NCBI GenBank assembly: GCA_019930625.1
Contig: CP082844.1
Span: 1,116,001 to 1,180,000, forward strand
Direction of reading: 5' to 3'
Length of the DNA stretch: 64,000 bases
Origin: Nocardia asteroides
GTDB lineage: Bacteria > Actinomycetota > Actinomycetes > Mycobacteriales > Mycobacteriaceae
Positions 53,210 through 62,541 of this stretch are shown here, piece after piece. How positions within the stretch are numbered: position 1 is the stretch's first letter; each line of letters begins with the position of its first letter. The position numbers and the translations under genes were made by a program. The notes under the pieces are model-generated. The model made no database searches and had not been told where the DNA came from. It was given only the letters and a program-made list of their open reading frames with translations.

Positions 53210-54474
53210 CGCTCACCTTCCTGCGACGGCGGAAGCCGGTCCGACGGCGTGCCGGGCACCGTGCCCGGCACCGGGTCACGCTGCTGGTTCTCGCCGCTGA
53301 GGATGCCGAACGGCAGGATCAGCGTCGGGGTCTGCACCCCGGCGGTGATCTGGTCGGTGATCTCCTTGCAGTGATCGAGAACCGGCCGCATCTGTCTGCC
53401 GAGGGCCTCGAACTTGGGATCGCCCGGCATCAGTTTGGACAGGTCGAGCATCTTGCACACCACACCGAACGGGTCCTGCAATTCGGGGAAGTTGGCACGC
53501 ATGTCGAGGGTGCCCGATTCGGCGTTGTGCACGTTGATCAGGTTGCTCAACGCCACCGGCAGGACCGGCAGCAAGGCGGCCACGTCGTCGCGCTGGTCGG
53601 ACAGCGTCTTGGTGAGCGTGATCAAACCTTCGGCGTTGCTGGCGATCAGGTCTCGATTGTCGTCGATGAAGCGGGCGACGTCGCCGAGCGCGACAGAGAG
53701 CAGATGCAACGCGGCGCCGAGGTCCTCGCGTTCGTCGGCCAGGAACGTCGACAGGTCGGCCAGCTGGGTGTTGAACTGCCGTACCTGCTGGTCGTTCTGG
53801 GCCAGCATGGTGATGAAAGCCTGCAAATTCTTGACCGTGTCGAAGATGTCGCCGCGCGCGTCGGACAAGTAGCGGGCCGCCCTGGACAGCTGGGTCAGGC
53901 TGTTGGCAAGCGCCTCACCGTTGCCCGCCAGATTCGCCGCGCCGGTGCGCACCAGGTCGTTCACCGCGCCCTCGGCATTGGCGCCGTTGGGGCCCAACGC
54001 GTCCGACAGTTCGGTGATGCTCTTGTACAACTGGTCGACTTCGACCGGCGTCGCCGTGCGCTCGCGCGGAATCGTCGCGTCGCGCGGCATCTTCGGGCCG
54101 CCGGTGTAGACCGGGGTCAGCTGGATGTAGCGGTCGGAGACGATGGACGGTGTGATCTGGGCGGCCCGCGCGCCCGCGGGCACGTCGAACTCGCGGTTCA
54201 CGCTCATCACGACCTTGACCTGGTCGCCCTGCGGCTCGACCTTGTCCACCGAGCCGACCGGCACGCCGAGAATCCGCACGTCCGAGCCCTCGTAGATGCC
54301 GACCGACCGATCGAAGTACGCGGTGATTCTGGTGGTGGTCAGCCGGTTGAACAGCCACCACAGCACCACCCCCACCAGCACGGCGAGGACGACTACCAGC
54401 GCGATGCCCACCTTGGCGCCGCGGCTGGAACCGCGCACCGCGCCGACGGGATCGTTACGCCAGTTCTCCGCCAC
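53206..54474 (-). CDS. mceD: Mce family protein MceD
   Basis: A 422-residue protein with an N-terminal helix (VGIALVVVLAVLVGVVLWWLF), an MlaD domain (VRILGVPVGSVDKVEP, IVSDRYIQLTP) and a helical needle region, ending in a Pro/Gly-rich tail. The start is GTG, one base after the mceC stop. Confidence 0.94.
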   Translation of the reverse strand: MAENWRNDPVGAVRGSSRGAKVGIALVVVLAVLVGVVLWWLFNRLTTTRITAYFDRSVGIYEGSDVRILGVPVGSVDKVEPQGDQVKVVMSVNREFDVPAGARAAQITPSIVSDRYIQLTPVYTGGPKMPRDATIPRERTATPVEVDQLYKSITELSDALGPNGANAEGAVNDLVRTGAANLAGNGEALANSLTQLSRAARYLSDARGDIFDTVKNLQAFITMLAQNDQQVRQFNTQLADLSTFLADEREDLGAALHLLSVALGDVARFIDDNRDLIASNAEGLITLTKTLSDQRDDVAALLPVLPVALSNLINVHNAESGTLDMRANFPELQDPFGVVCKMLDLSKLMPGDPKFEALGRQMRPVLDHCKEITDQITAGVQTPTLILPFGILSGENQQRDPVPGTVPGTPSDRLPPSQEGER

Positions 54475-54475
54475 G

Positions 54476-55486
54476 TCAGTTACCTCCCAGGGTGCGGATC
54501 GGCTGACGGTAGCCGGGGATTTCGGGTAGCGCGGGCGGCAGCACGTTGACGATCACCGCGTCGAACCAGCGGCCGGTCCCCAGCACGTTGGCGTAGAGGT
54601 TGTAGAACGGGGCCGCGAGTTCCAATGTCTTGGAGATGTTCTGCTGGTTGGCGTTGAGCAGATCGATGGAGGCGCGCAGATTCGTCAGCGCGGGGCCGAT
54701 CTGCTCCTCGTTGTCGTGCACGAGCGCGCTCAGCTCCGCCGAAACCGTCTTGGCGCCGGACAACAACTGCTTGATGGACTGCTGCCGGATGTTCAGTTCG
54801 GCCAGCAGCTGGCCGCCGGAGGCCAGCAGCCGCTCGAACTCGGCGTTGCGGTCGGCGAGTACCTGCGTGGTCTGCCTGGTCGCGGCGAACAGCTTCTTCA
54901 GCTCCTGGTCGCGTTTGGCCAGCGTCTCCGACAGCCGCGCGACCCCGTCGATGGAGCCGCGGATCTCCGGCGGCGTCGTCTCGAACGCCTCCGACAGCAC
55001 TTGCATGCTCTTGGCCAGCTGTGAGGTGTCGATCTGATCGATCGTGCGCGCGGCATCGGTGAACGCGTCCACCACGTCGTACGGAGAGACGGTGCGGGAC
55101 AGCGGAATTCGCGTACTCGGATCGGCAGGCTTCGAGCCCCTCGGGTCGAGCGCGAGGTACTTCTGTCCGAGCAGCGTCTTGATCTGGATGGACGCGGTGG
55201 TGTCGTTGCCGATCCAGGTGTCCTTGGTGCGGAAGTCCACGAGCACGCGGTCACCGGCGAGCCGCACATTGGACACCGAACCGACCTTGACGCCCGCGAC
55301 GCGGACTTCGTTGCCCTTCTTCAGGCCCGCCGCCTCGGTGAATTCGGCGGTGTACTTGGTCCCCGCGCCGATGATCGGCAACTGATCCAGGGAGAACGCC
55401 GACACCGTCACCAGCAGCACCATGGCGAGGCCGAGTACGCCCATGAACGCCGGGCTGCGCTTACCGAGCAGAGTCCGGTCGTCCAT
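54476..55486 (-). CDS. mceC: Mce family protein MceC
   Basis: A 336-residue protein with a membrane anchor near residues 14-35, an MlaD domain (VRVAGVKVGSVSNVRL, LLGQKYLALDP) and long helices. ATG at 55486 shares one base with the mceB stop (TGATG); the open frame continues upstream inside mceB but is not used. Confidence 0.94.
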   Translation of the reverse strand: MDDRTLLGKRSPAFMGVLGLAMVLLVTVSAFSLDQLPIIGAGTKYTAEFTEAAGLKKGNEVRVAGVKVGSVSNVRLAGDRVLVDFRTKDTWIGNDTTASIQIKTLLGQKYLALDPRGSKPADPSTRIPLSRTVSPYDVVDAFTDAARTIDQIDTSQLAKSMQVLSEAFETTPPEIRGSIDGVARLSETLAKRDQELKKLFAATRQTTQVLADRNAEFERLLASGGQLLAELNIRQQSIKQLLSGAKTVSAELSALVHDNEEQIGPALTNLRASIDLLNANQQNISKTLELAAPFYNLYANVLGTGRWFDAVIVNVLPPALPEIPGYRQPIRTLGGN

Positions 55487-56562
55487 CAGCGAGCCTTCCC
55501 ATGGCAGCGCGGCGCCGCGTTGGTGTACAGCGGCTGGTTGATCGTCGGCAGGCCCGCGGGCAGGTTGAGCTGCGGCGCGTCGACCGCGCCCGGTCCGACG
55601 ACGATGTCGATGCCGCACAGGTAGAACTGGAACCAGGAGCCGTAGCTGGCGGCGCGGCCGAGCTTCTCCATCTTCAGCGGCAGGTTGTACAGCGCTTCGT
55701 TCACCTCGTCCTGACGCTCGTCGAGCGTGCCGGTCAGCTGGCTCAGGCCCGCGATCGAGCCTTGCAGCGTCGGACGCACCGGGACGAGCAGGTCCGATGT
55801 CGCCGAGGTCAGGTTGGCCAGCGAGGTCACCGAGCGCCCGATCGTGTCGCGGTCGGCATTGAGGCCGCTGATCAGCGCCTCGGTGTTCACGATCAACTGG
55901 TCGAACTGGTCGTCGCGCTGGTTGACCGCGTCCAGTACGGCGGTCAGGTTGCGGGTCAGCTCACCGATCACGGCGTCCTTGTCCGCGATCTTGTTGGTCA
56001 GGTTCGCTGTGGTCGCGACCAGATCGCGGATCGTGCCCTGCTCGCCCTGGAAGACCTGGATGATCTCGAAGGACAACTTGTTCACGTCGTCGGCGGTCAG
56101 CGTGCGGAACAGCGGCCGGAAGCCGTTGAACAGCGTGGTCAGGTTCAGCGCGGGCCTGGTGCGCTCCAGCGGGATGGTGCCGCCCTTGTTCAGTTTGCGG
56201 CCCTGTTCCCCCGTGCCCTGCTCCAGCGCGATGTAGCGCTGGCCGACGAGGTTGCGGTACTTGATCGTGGCCGTGGTCGAGGCGGGCAGCCAATCCCGGT
56301 CGAGCAGATCGAACCGGACCTCGGCCAGCCGCTTGTCCACGATCGAGACATCGGTGACCTTGCCGACGCGGACGCCGGCGATGCGGACCTCGTCGCCCGG
56401 GTTGAGGGCGGTGACGTCGGTGAACCTGGCCTTGAACCCGGTGCCGCGACCGCTGTAGTTGGCGATCGACAGCCCGAGCATGGTCGTCACGAACAGGGTC
56501 ACCACGACGAAGACGACCAGCTTGGTCAGCGGCCCGCCCAGGCCGCGCAGCTGCTGTTTCAT
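55486..56562 (-). CDS. mceB: Mce family protein MceB
   Basis: A 358-residue protein with the membrane anchor LTKLVVFVVVTLFVTTML near residue 12, an MlaD domain (VRIAGVRVGKVTDVSI, LVGQRYIALEQ) and a helical tail. It overlaps mceA by 4 bases. Its place between mceA and mceC is the conserved one. Confidence 0.94.
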   Translation of the reverse strand: MKQQLRGLGGPLTKLVVFVVVTLFVTTMLGLSIANYSGRGTGFKARFTDVTALNPGDEVRIAGVRVGKVTDVSIVDKRLAEVRFDLLDRDWLPASTTATIKYRNLVGQRYIALEQGTGEQGRKLNKGGTIPLERTRPALNLTTLFNGFRPLFRTLTADDVNKLSFEIIQVFQGEQGTIRDLVATTANLTNKIADKDAVIGELTRNLTAVLDAVNQRDDQFDQLIVNTEALISGLNADRDTIGRSVTSLANLTSATSDLLVPVRPTLQGSIAGLSQLTGTLDERQDEVNEALYNLPLKMEKLGRAASYGSWFQFYLCGIDIVVGPGAVDAPQLNLPAGLPTINQPLYTNAAPRCHGKAR

Positions 56563-57908
56563 CGCACGCTCACCTCGCTTCCGCGGAACGCGGGCGCGCC
56601 GGCCCGGGTCACCCAGCCCGGCACCTGATCCGGGGCGACACCGTTGGCCGCGCCGTAGATCGCGCCGAGCGACTGCTGCTCCATGGGAGAACCGGCGATG
56701 GTCGGCATCTTGCTCGCCGGGTAGACGCCGAACTGCGGCGGCTCCAGATGGCCGATCTCCTGGTCACCGGGGTTGCGGCTGGGGACAGCGTAGGAGCCGT
56801 CGTTGTTCGGGCCGCCGGTGTACTGGCCGGGGTCGACGCCCAACGGCATCTCGGGGATGCACCACGGCCCCCTCGTGTCCAGCCAGCGCGGTTCGTCCTG
56901 GTTGGGCAGGTACTTGCCGCGGGTGTTGGTGAGTTCGATGGTCACCCGGGAGCCGGGCGTATCGGTGCCCTTGCCGAAGATCCGGTCGATACGCGGCTTC
57001 AGCTGCGCGAAGTTCGCCAGCGAGCAGGCGTAGTTGGGCGAGTAGTAGGCCAGTTGCTCCAGCGCGGGGCGGGAGTCGGCGGCGACGTCGATGATGTTGT
57101 CGCGGTTGGCGATCAAGAACTCGGTGGTGGTGGCGGAGGTCGGCGTCAGCGTCGCGTACAGGACGTCGATATCGGTGCGTCGCTGCACGATCGTGGCGTT
57201 GGTCGTGCGTAGGTTGTCCAAGGCTTGGATCAGCTGCGGCGCCGCATCGGAGTAGGTGGCCGCCACCTCGGCGAAACTGCGTAGGTCGGCTTGCAGGTCC
57301 GGAAGCACGACGTTGACCTGACGGAAGATGTCGTCCAGCTTGTCCACGCTCTGGCCGAGCGCCAGTCCTTGCCCGGCCAGCGCCTGGGACAGCGCGCCCA
57401 GGGTGGCCGCGAGATCCTGCGGCGGGATGGCCTGCAGCAGCGGTAGCAGGTCGTCGAGCAGTTTGCTCAGCTCGATCGCGTTGCCGCTGACGTCCTGGTG
57501 CAGCGTCAAGCCATCGGTCAGGTGCTGTGGGCTGGGATTCTGCGGAATCACCAGGTCCACGTAGCGCTCACCGAACAGCGTCTTGGGTAGCAGGCGCGCG
57601 GTCGCGTTGGCGGGGATCTGGCGCGCCTTCTCCGGATCGATGGCCAGGTTCAAGGTCACCTCGCCACCCTCGGAGCGGCTCGACCGCACCGTGCCGACAT
57701 TGATGCCGCGCACCTTCACGTCCGCGTTGCGGGTCAGCGCGTTGCCCACGCTGTCGGTGATCAGGTCGACGTCGACGGTCCGCACGAACTGCTTGTTGTA
57801 GATCGCGACGGTGGTCCACAGGAACAACGCGACCACGACGAAGAACGCGATGCCCAGCACTCGAATGCGCAGTCTCTCCGTCGAGCGCCAGGTCTGTGTG
57901 CGGCTCAT
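56559..57908 (-). CDS. mceA: Mce family protein MceA
   Basis: A 449-residue first Mce subunit with an N-terminal helix (VLGIAFFVVVALFLWTTVAI), an MlaD domain (VKVRGINVGTVRSSRS, LFGERYVDLVIP) and a long C-terminal part with a Pro-rich region. ATG at 57908 overlaps the yrbEB stop (ATGA). It forms the substrate conduit together with the other Mce chains. Confidence 0.94.
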   Translation of the reverse strand: MSRTQTWRSTERLRIRVLGIAFFVVVALFLWTTVAIYNKQFVRTVDVDLITDSVGNALTRNADVKVRGINVGTVRSSRSEGGEVTLNLAIDPEKARQIPANATARLLPKTLFGERYVDLVIPQNPSPQHLTDGLTLHQDVSGNAIELSKLLDDLLPLLQAIPPQDLAATLGALSQALAGQGLALGQSVDKLDDIFRQVNVVLPDLQADLRSFAEVAATYSDAAPQLIQALDNLRTTNATIVQRRTDIDVLYATLTPTSATTTEFLIANRDNIIDVAADSRPALEQLAYYSPNYACSLANFAQLKPRIDRIFGKGTDTPGSRVTIELTNTRGKYLPNQDEPRWLDTRGPWCIPEMPLGVDPGQYTGGPNNDGSYAVPSRNPGDQEIGHLEPPQFGVYPASKMPTIAGSPMEQQSLGAIYGAANGVAPDQVPGWVTRAGAPAFRGSEVSVR

Positions 57909-58768
57909 CCGGCCACCCGCACCGTGGTGGTGGTGCCCCAGATCGCGAGGCTGAGGAAGAAGTCGAGCACGTTCACCAGGACGATGGCGGCGCGGACCGC
58001 GCGGCCGACCGCGACGCCGACGCCCGCGGGCCCGCCGGTGGCGTGGAACCCGTAGTAGCAGTGCACCATGATGATCACGAACGCGAAGACAAGCACCTTG
58101 AGGAACGAATAGAGCACGTCCTCCGGTGGCAGGAACAGACTGAAATAGTGGTCGTAGGACCCGCTGGACTGCCCGTTGAACCAGATGCTGATCGTCCGCG
58201 ATGCCAGGAACGTGCCCAGCAGCCCGACGATGTAGAGCGGGATCACCGCGAGGAACCCGGCGATCACCCGGCTGGTCACCAGGAACGGCACGCCGGGCAC
58301 CGCCATCACCTCGAGCGCGTCGATCTCCTCGGAGATCCGCATGGCGCCCAGCTGCGCGGTGAAACCACAACCGACCGTTGCCGAGAGCGCGAGCGCGGCG
58401 ACCAGCGGCGCGATCTCGCGGGTGTTGATATAGGCGGTGAGGAAGCCGGTGAGCACCGAGCTGCCGAGCGCATCGAGGGCCTTGAATCCCTGCAGTCCGA
58501 CGACGACGCCGACCGAGCCGGACATGAACACGATGACGCCGATGGTGCCACCGATCACCGCGAGCGCGCCGCTGCCGAAGGTGACCTCGGCGAGCAGCCG
58601 CATGACTTCCTTGCGGTAGTGCACCGCGGTGCGCGGAATCCACGCGATGGCCCGCAGGTAGAACGACATCTGTTCGCCCGCGCGGTCGATGACGCCCAGC
58701 GGCATACGAGCGATCTCACCCACCCGGCGCATGGACTTGGCGACCGGGGTTCGGTATGACGTGGCCAT
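57905..58768 (-). CDS. yrbEB: Mce permease YrbEB (MlaE-like)
   Basis: A 287-residue integral membrane protein of the MlaE family with about five helices and the conserved EEIDALEVM coupling segment (near residue 145) that contacts the ATPase. It is the second permease of the Mce transporter and is separated from yrbEA by 3 bases. Confidence 0.95.
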   Translation of the reverse strand: MATSYRTPVAKSMRRVGEIARMPLGVIDRAGEQMSFYLRAIAWIPRTAVHYRKEVMRLLAEVTFGSGALAVIGGTIGVIVFMSGSVGVVVGLQGFKALDALGSSVLTGFLTAYINTREIAPLVAALALSATVGCGFTAQLGAMRISEEIDALEVMAVPGVPFLVTSRVIAGFLAVIPLYIVGLLGTFLASRTISIWFNGQSSGSYDHYFSLFLPPEDVLYSFLKVLVFAFVIIMVHCYYGFHATGGPAGVGVAVGRAVRAAIVLVNVLDFFLSLAIWGTTTTVRVAG

Positions 58769-58771
58769 CCG

Positions 58772-59566
58772 TCAGGCGCCCTTGGCCGGGACGACCTGTA
58801 GGTACACCAGGGTCAGAATGAGGTTCACGAAGAACAGCACCATGAATGTGATCACCACGGATTGGTTCACCGCGTCACCGACTCCTTTCGGACCCCCTTT
58901 GGGATGCAGACCCTTGTACGCGGCGATCACACCGGCGATCAGGCCGAACACCGCTGCCTTGATCTCGCCGATCCACAGGTCCGGCAGCTGGGCCAGGGCG
59001 GAGAACGACGCCAGGTAGGCGCCCGGGGTACCGCCCTGCAGCAGGACGTTGAAGAAATACCCGCCCGCGATGCCGACCACCGAGACCAAACCGTTGAGCA
59101 GCAGCGCGACCAGCATCATGCCGATCACGCGCGGCACCACCAGCTTTCGCACCGGATCGACGCCGAGCACTTCCAGCGCGTCGATCTCCTCGCGGATGGT
59201 GCGCGAGCCCAGATCGGCGGCCACCGCCGACCCGGCCGCGCCCGCGATGATCAGGGCCGTGACGACGGGAGCCGCCTGCTGGACTGTTGCCAGGACGCTG
59301 GTCGCACCGGTGAAGGATTCCGCGCCCAGCTGCTTGATCAACGAGCCGGTCTGCAGTGCGACGACCGCGCCGAACGGAATCGCGACCAACGCGCTGGGCA
59401 GGATCGAGACGCTCGCAATGAACCACGACTGCTCGATGAACTCCCGCCACTCGAAGGGACGACGAAAGGTCTTGCGTAGAACGTCGATGAACAGCGCAAA
59501 TATGTTGCCGGCCTGGGCAAACCCCGACTCCAGTGGAGTTCGCAATCGCGCCAGGGTCGAATTCAC
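58772..59566 (-). CDS. yrbEA: Mce permease YrbEA (MlaE-like)
   Basis: A 264-residue MlaE-type membrane protein with EEIDALEVLGVDPVRKLVVPR as coupling helix. It is the first permease of the pair, located 11 bases after the ATPase gene, so the whole mkl-yrbE-mce run is probably one transcript. Confidence 0.95.
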   Translation of the reverse strand: MNSTLARLRTPLESGFAQAGNIFALFIDVLRKTFRRPFEWREFIEQSWFIASVSILPSALVAIPFGAVVALQTGSLIKQLGAESFTGATSVLATVQQAAPVVTALIIAGAAGSAVAADLGSRTIREEIDALEVLGVDPVRKLVVPRVIGMMLVALLLNGLVSVVGIAGGYFFNVLLQGGTPGAYLASFSALAQLPDLWIGEIKAAVFGLIAGVIAAYKGLHPKGGPKGVGDAVNQSVVITFMVLFFVNLILTLVYLQVVPAKGA

Positions 59567-59577
59567 GATCGCAGATG

Positions 59578-60654
59578 TTACCCGTTAGTTGTGTTGTGTC
59601 GCACGGTGGTGTCGTACGCGCCGCCCGGATAATTAGCCAGGTCGCCGCTGTTGTACGCCATCACCTGCGTGTCGTCGCTCTCCGCAAGTGATTCACGGAT
59701 CGCCACCTGGGCGGCGTGCGGCAGGGTGTGCATGATCTCGCGAACGCGTTCCTTGCGCCGCAGCACCGCCTGACGCACCGGCATGCCCGGGGTCGCACGC
59801 ATCTGCGGGATGATCCCCTCCACCTCTTCGGCGCCGCCGTGGTGGTGACCGGCGTCCACCAGCGCCTGCTCGCGCGCCATCTGCGCCTCGTCCTTCTCCT
59901 CGGACATGCCGATCGGGCCGAGCATGCGGCCGTTGAGGAACTGCTTGACCACGGGCTCCTCGGAGGTCAGCAGCACCTCGCGCGGGCCGAACATGACCAG
60001 CTGACGACGGAAGAGCATGCCGATGTTGTCCGGCACGGTGCGCGCGAGGTTGATGTTGTGCGTGACGATCAGGATCGTGGCGTCGATCTGGGCGTTGATA
60101 TCGATCAGCAACTGCGACAGGTACGAGGTGCGCACCGGGTCCAAGCCCGAGTCGGGCTCGTCGACGAGGATGATCTGCGGATCCAGCACCAGGGCGCGCG
60201 CCAGCCCCGCTCGCTTGCGCATACCGCCGGAGATCTCGCCGGGCAGCTTGCCCTCGGCCCCGAGCAGACCGGTGAGCTCCAGCTTCTCCATGACGATCTT
60301 CTTGATCTCGGATTCGCTCTTCTTGGTGTGCTCGCGCAGTGGGAAGGCCACGTTGTCGAATAGATTCATCGACCCGAACAGCGCGCCGTCCTGGAACAGG
60401 ACGCCGAAGAGCTTGCGGATCTCGTACAGCTGCTTGTTGGAGCAGGTGGTGATATCGGTGCCGTCGACGTAGATCGAGCCGCGCTCCGGGCGCAGCAGTC
60501 CGATCAGCGACTTCAGGAACACCGACTTACCGGTGCCCGACGGGCCCAGGAGGGCGCTGACCTCGCCCGAGGGCAACGTCAGAGAGACGTCCTGCCAAAT
60601 CCGCTGCGAACCGAAAGACTTGGTTACACTCTCGGTCCTGACCTCGACGCCCAC
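59578..60654 (-). CDS. mkl: ABC ATPase of the Mce transporter (Mkl/MceG)
   Basis: A 358-residue MlaF-like ATPase. The Walker A is GPSGTGKS, the signature is SGGMRKRAGLARAL, and the Walker B is IILVDEPDSGLD; the C-terminal extension of about 100 residues is the part that distinguishes MceG from other ATPases. GTG at 60654 with GGAGG five bases upstream is preferred over codons further up. Unlike in M. tuberculosis, where MceG is unlinked to the mce operons, it heads the Mce operon here. A palindrome at 60727-60746 lies in the promoter region. Confidence 0.92.
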   Translation of the reverse strand: MGVEVRTESVTKSFGSQRIWQDVSLTLPSGEVSALLGPSGTGKSVFLKSLIGLLRPERGSIYVDGTDITTCSNKQLYEIRKLFGVLFQDGALFGSMNLFDNVAFPLREHTKKSESEIKKIVMEKLELTGLLGAEGKLPGEISGGMRKRAGLARALVLDPQIILVDEPDSGLDPVRTSYLSQLLIDINAQIDATILIVTHNINLARTVPDNIGMLFRRQLVMFGPREVLLTSEEPVVKQFLNGRMLGPIGMSEEKDEAQMAREQALVDAGHHHGGAEEVEGIIPQMRATPGMPVRQAVLRRKERVREIMHTLPHAAQVAIRESLAESDDTQVMAYNSGDLANYPGGAYDTTVRHNTTNG

Positions 60655-60726
60655 GCCAACCTCCACAATTCTCAGCGAGCTGCCCACCGGCGAACCGCGC
60701 GCTCGGACATCGCGGTGCGTCACGTC

Positions 60727-60746
60727 ACAGTGGGTTCGGTCACTGT
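60727..60746. promoter_or_regulatory. Palindrome upstream of the mkl-yrbE-mce operon
   Basis: ACAGTG (60727-60732) and CACTGT (60741-60746) form an inverted repeat with an 8-base spacer, about 75 bases upstream of mkl. It is a candidate operator for a regulator of the lipid importer. The binding protein is unknown. Confidence 0.4.
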
Positions 60747-60845
60747 AACCCATGAGAGAGACGGGGCACACCCCGAGCTGACTGAAGAGTAACCCCGCGA
60801 TCCTTTCGCCATTTGTAATTGCGGCAAGTTTGCCGAAAAACAGCA

Positions 60846-60877
60846 AACGGGCGGCCCCACAAAGGGGACCGCCCGTT
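60846..60877 (-). terminator. Terminator after rplL
   Basis: A 9-base stem (60846-60854 with 60869-60877) continued by a 4-base GC stem and an ACAAA loop. On the minus strand the T-rich TTGCTGTTTTTCGG follows. It separates rplJ-rplL from the Mce operon. Confidence 0.88.
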
Positions 60878-60897
60878 CGGCGTGTTTCGGTCCGGAA

Positions 60898-61278
60898 TTA
60901 CTTGACCGAGACCTTGGCGCCGGCCTCTTCCAGCTTCGCCTTGGCAGCCTCGGCGGCATCCTTCGCGACCTTCTCCAGGATCGGCTTCGGAGCGCTCTCG
61001 ACGAGGTCCTTGGCCTCCTTCAGGCCCAGGCCGGAGACGATCTCGCGGACCACCTTGATGACCTGGATCTTCTTGTCGCCCGCGCCCTCGAGCACGACGT
61101 CGAACTCGTCCTGCTCCTCGACGGCCTCGGCCGGAGCAGCGGCACCGCCGACGGCGGCGACGGCGACCGGAGCAGCCGCGGTGACCTCGAACTTCTCCTC
61201 GAACTTCTTCACGAAGTCCGACAGCTCGAGCAGGGTCATGTTGCCGAAGGTCTCGAGCAGTTCGTCAACGTTGGCCAT
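60898..61278 (-). CDS. rplL: 50S ribosomal protein L7/L12
   Basis: A 126-residue stalk protein with an N-terminal dimerisation helix, the Ala-rich hinge ([16 protein letters not shown]) and the C-terminal domain EKTEFDVVL-type sequence (here [17 protein letters not shown]) that recruits translation GTPases. It follows rplJ by 56 bases and is closed by a terminator. Confidence 0.98.
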   Translation of the reverse strand: MANVDELLETFGNMTLLELSDFVKKFEEKFEVTAAAPVAVAAVGGAAAPAEAVEEQDEFDVVLEGAGDKKIQVIKVVREIVSGLGLKEAKDLVESAPKPILEKVAKDAAEAAKAKLEEAGAKVSVK

Positions 61279-61334
61279 TGTTGTTTTCCTTTCGGTAGGT
61301 GATGTCTATGCGGGCGTGTCGTGCCGCACGGGTC

Positions 61335-61874
61335 TTACTCGGCGGCAGTCGCGCCTTCTTCGGCCTGCTTCTTCTCCTGCAGCGCGGCGGCCAAGCGGGC
61401 CACCTGCGAAGCGGGAGCGTTGAACAGACCAGCGGCCTTGGCGAGGTTGCCCTTCAGCGCGCCGGCCAGCTTGGCCAGCAGCACCTCGCGGGTCTCCAGG
61501 TCGGCGATCCGCTCGACCTCGGACACGGACAGCGGAGCGCCGTCCATGTAGCCGCCCTTGATGATGAGCGCCTTGTTGTCCTTCGCGAAGGTCTTCAGGG
61601 CCTTGGCCGCGTTGACCGGCTCACCGGTGATGAAGGTGATCGCGGTCGGTCCGACGAACAGCTCGTCGAGGCCTTCCACGCCCGCCTCGGCGGCGGCACG
61701 CTTGACCAGGGTGTTCTTGGCGACGGAGTACGTGGCGTCGGCGCCGAGCGCGCGCCGCAGCTCGGTGAGCTTGCCGACCGACAGGCCACGGTATTCCGTG
61801 ACGACGGTGGCCGTCGAGCTCTTGAACTGCTCCGCGATCTCCTCGACCGCGGTGACCTTCTCGGGTTTTGCCAT
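61335..61874 (-). CDS. rplJ: 50S ribosomal protein L10
   Basis: A 179-residue protein of the ribosomal stalk base. It starts [18 protein letters not shown] and has [22 protein letters not shown] at 61874 gives the usual length. It heads the rplJ-rplL operon with a leader hairpin at 61945-61972. Confidence 0.98.
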   Translation of the reverse strand: MAKPEKVTAVEEIAEQFKSSTATVVTEYRGLSVGKLTELRRALGADATYSVAKNTLVKRAAAEAGVEGLDELFVGPTAITFITGEPVNAAKALKTFAKDNKALIIKGGYMDGAPLSVSEVERIADLETREVLLAKLAGALKGNLAKAAGLFNAPASQVARLAAALQEKKQAEEGATAAE

Positions 61875-61944
61875 ACTTCGCCTCCTCTCTGATTGGTCGG
61901 TTCGTATACGCGAACTACCGATCAGGGGCCGGCGACAAAACAAA

Positions 61945-61972
61945 CGCCCCGAACGCAGAGCGTTCCGGGGCG
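61945..61972 (-). ncRNA. Leader hairpin of rplJ (L10 leader candidate)
   Basis: CGCCCCGAACG (61945-61955) pairs with CGTTCCGGGGCG (61961-61972) with one bulged base and a five-base loop, about 70 bases upstream of rplJ on the same strand. L10 leaders that bind the L10-L7/L12 complex lie in this position. It could also be an attenuator. Confidence 0.5.
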
Positions 61973-61974
61973 CA

Positions 61975-62339
61975 ACAGAAAACCGATCCGAGATGTACCC
62001 GGATCAATTCCCAGCCTCGGCTCTCCCTGCGTGGGCCGCCGGCAATGTCGCCGGACCTTCGACCGAACCATGCGGGATCGGCGACCAACGGTCTTCGGTA
62101 GAACGGATTGGGTAGCGATCGAACTCGTCGATAACTGATGTCCAATGTACCTGTAGGGGTTCTTTCTGCCAAAACGACCCCTCACAGAACACCCGATCAA
62201 ACGTGCCGCCTCTACCGTGTTGTGGTGCGGGACACATGGCCGGGGCGGCGAGGGCGAGTGCGAACGGCGATGAATGCACGGTAGGTCAATGATTCGCCGC
62301 TCGACTGGAAGCGCCGAGCCGGGTTGCTGAGCTGTGATA
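61975..62339. other. Intergenic region upstream of rplJ
   Basis: About 365 bases between the PIN-domain remnant and the rplJ leader. Open frames are present on both strands but none has coding bias or a ribosome site. The rplJ promoter must lie here, yet I see no convincing -35/-10 pair. Confidence 0.5.
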
Positions 62340-62483
62340 TCAGTCAGCCGAGCCGAAGGGCGCTGGTTCGACTCGGCTGACGCTCTTCACCTTGTCGATA
62401 CCTTTGCCGAAGGAGGCGACACTCGATCCAGGATCGGCCTCCGCGAGCGCGACCAGATAGGCGTCGGCGAAGGACAACCGTAA
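62340..62483 (-). pseudogene. C-terminal remnant of a PIN-domain (VapC-like) toxin gene
   Basis: A 47-codon minus-strand frame ending at TGA (62340-62342) reads LSFADAYLVALAEADPG, VASFGKGIDKV and SVSRVEPAPF, which matches the last third of a PIN-domain ribonuclease (DAYLVA helix and ASFD-type strand, here ASFG). There is no start, the N-terminal half with most catalytic acids is missing, and no antitoxin is present. It stops next to the rplA terminator. It is a degraded toxin-antitoxin locus. Confidence 0.6.
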
Positions 62484-62485
62484 CG

Positions 62486-62525
62486 CCGCAACGGCGGGAA
62501 CGCGAATGCGTCCCCGCCGTTGCGG
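62486..62525 (-). terminator. Terminator after rplA
   Basis: A 13-base GC-rich stem (62486-62498 with 62513-62525) extended by a short inner stem and a GAAT loop, directly beyond the rplA stop (62542). It closes the nusG-rplK-rplA run. Confidence 0.8.
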
Positions 62526-62541
62526 TCAGCTCAGCTGCTGC

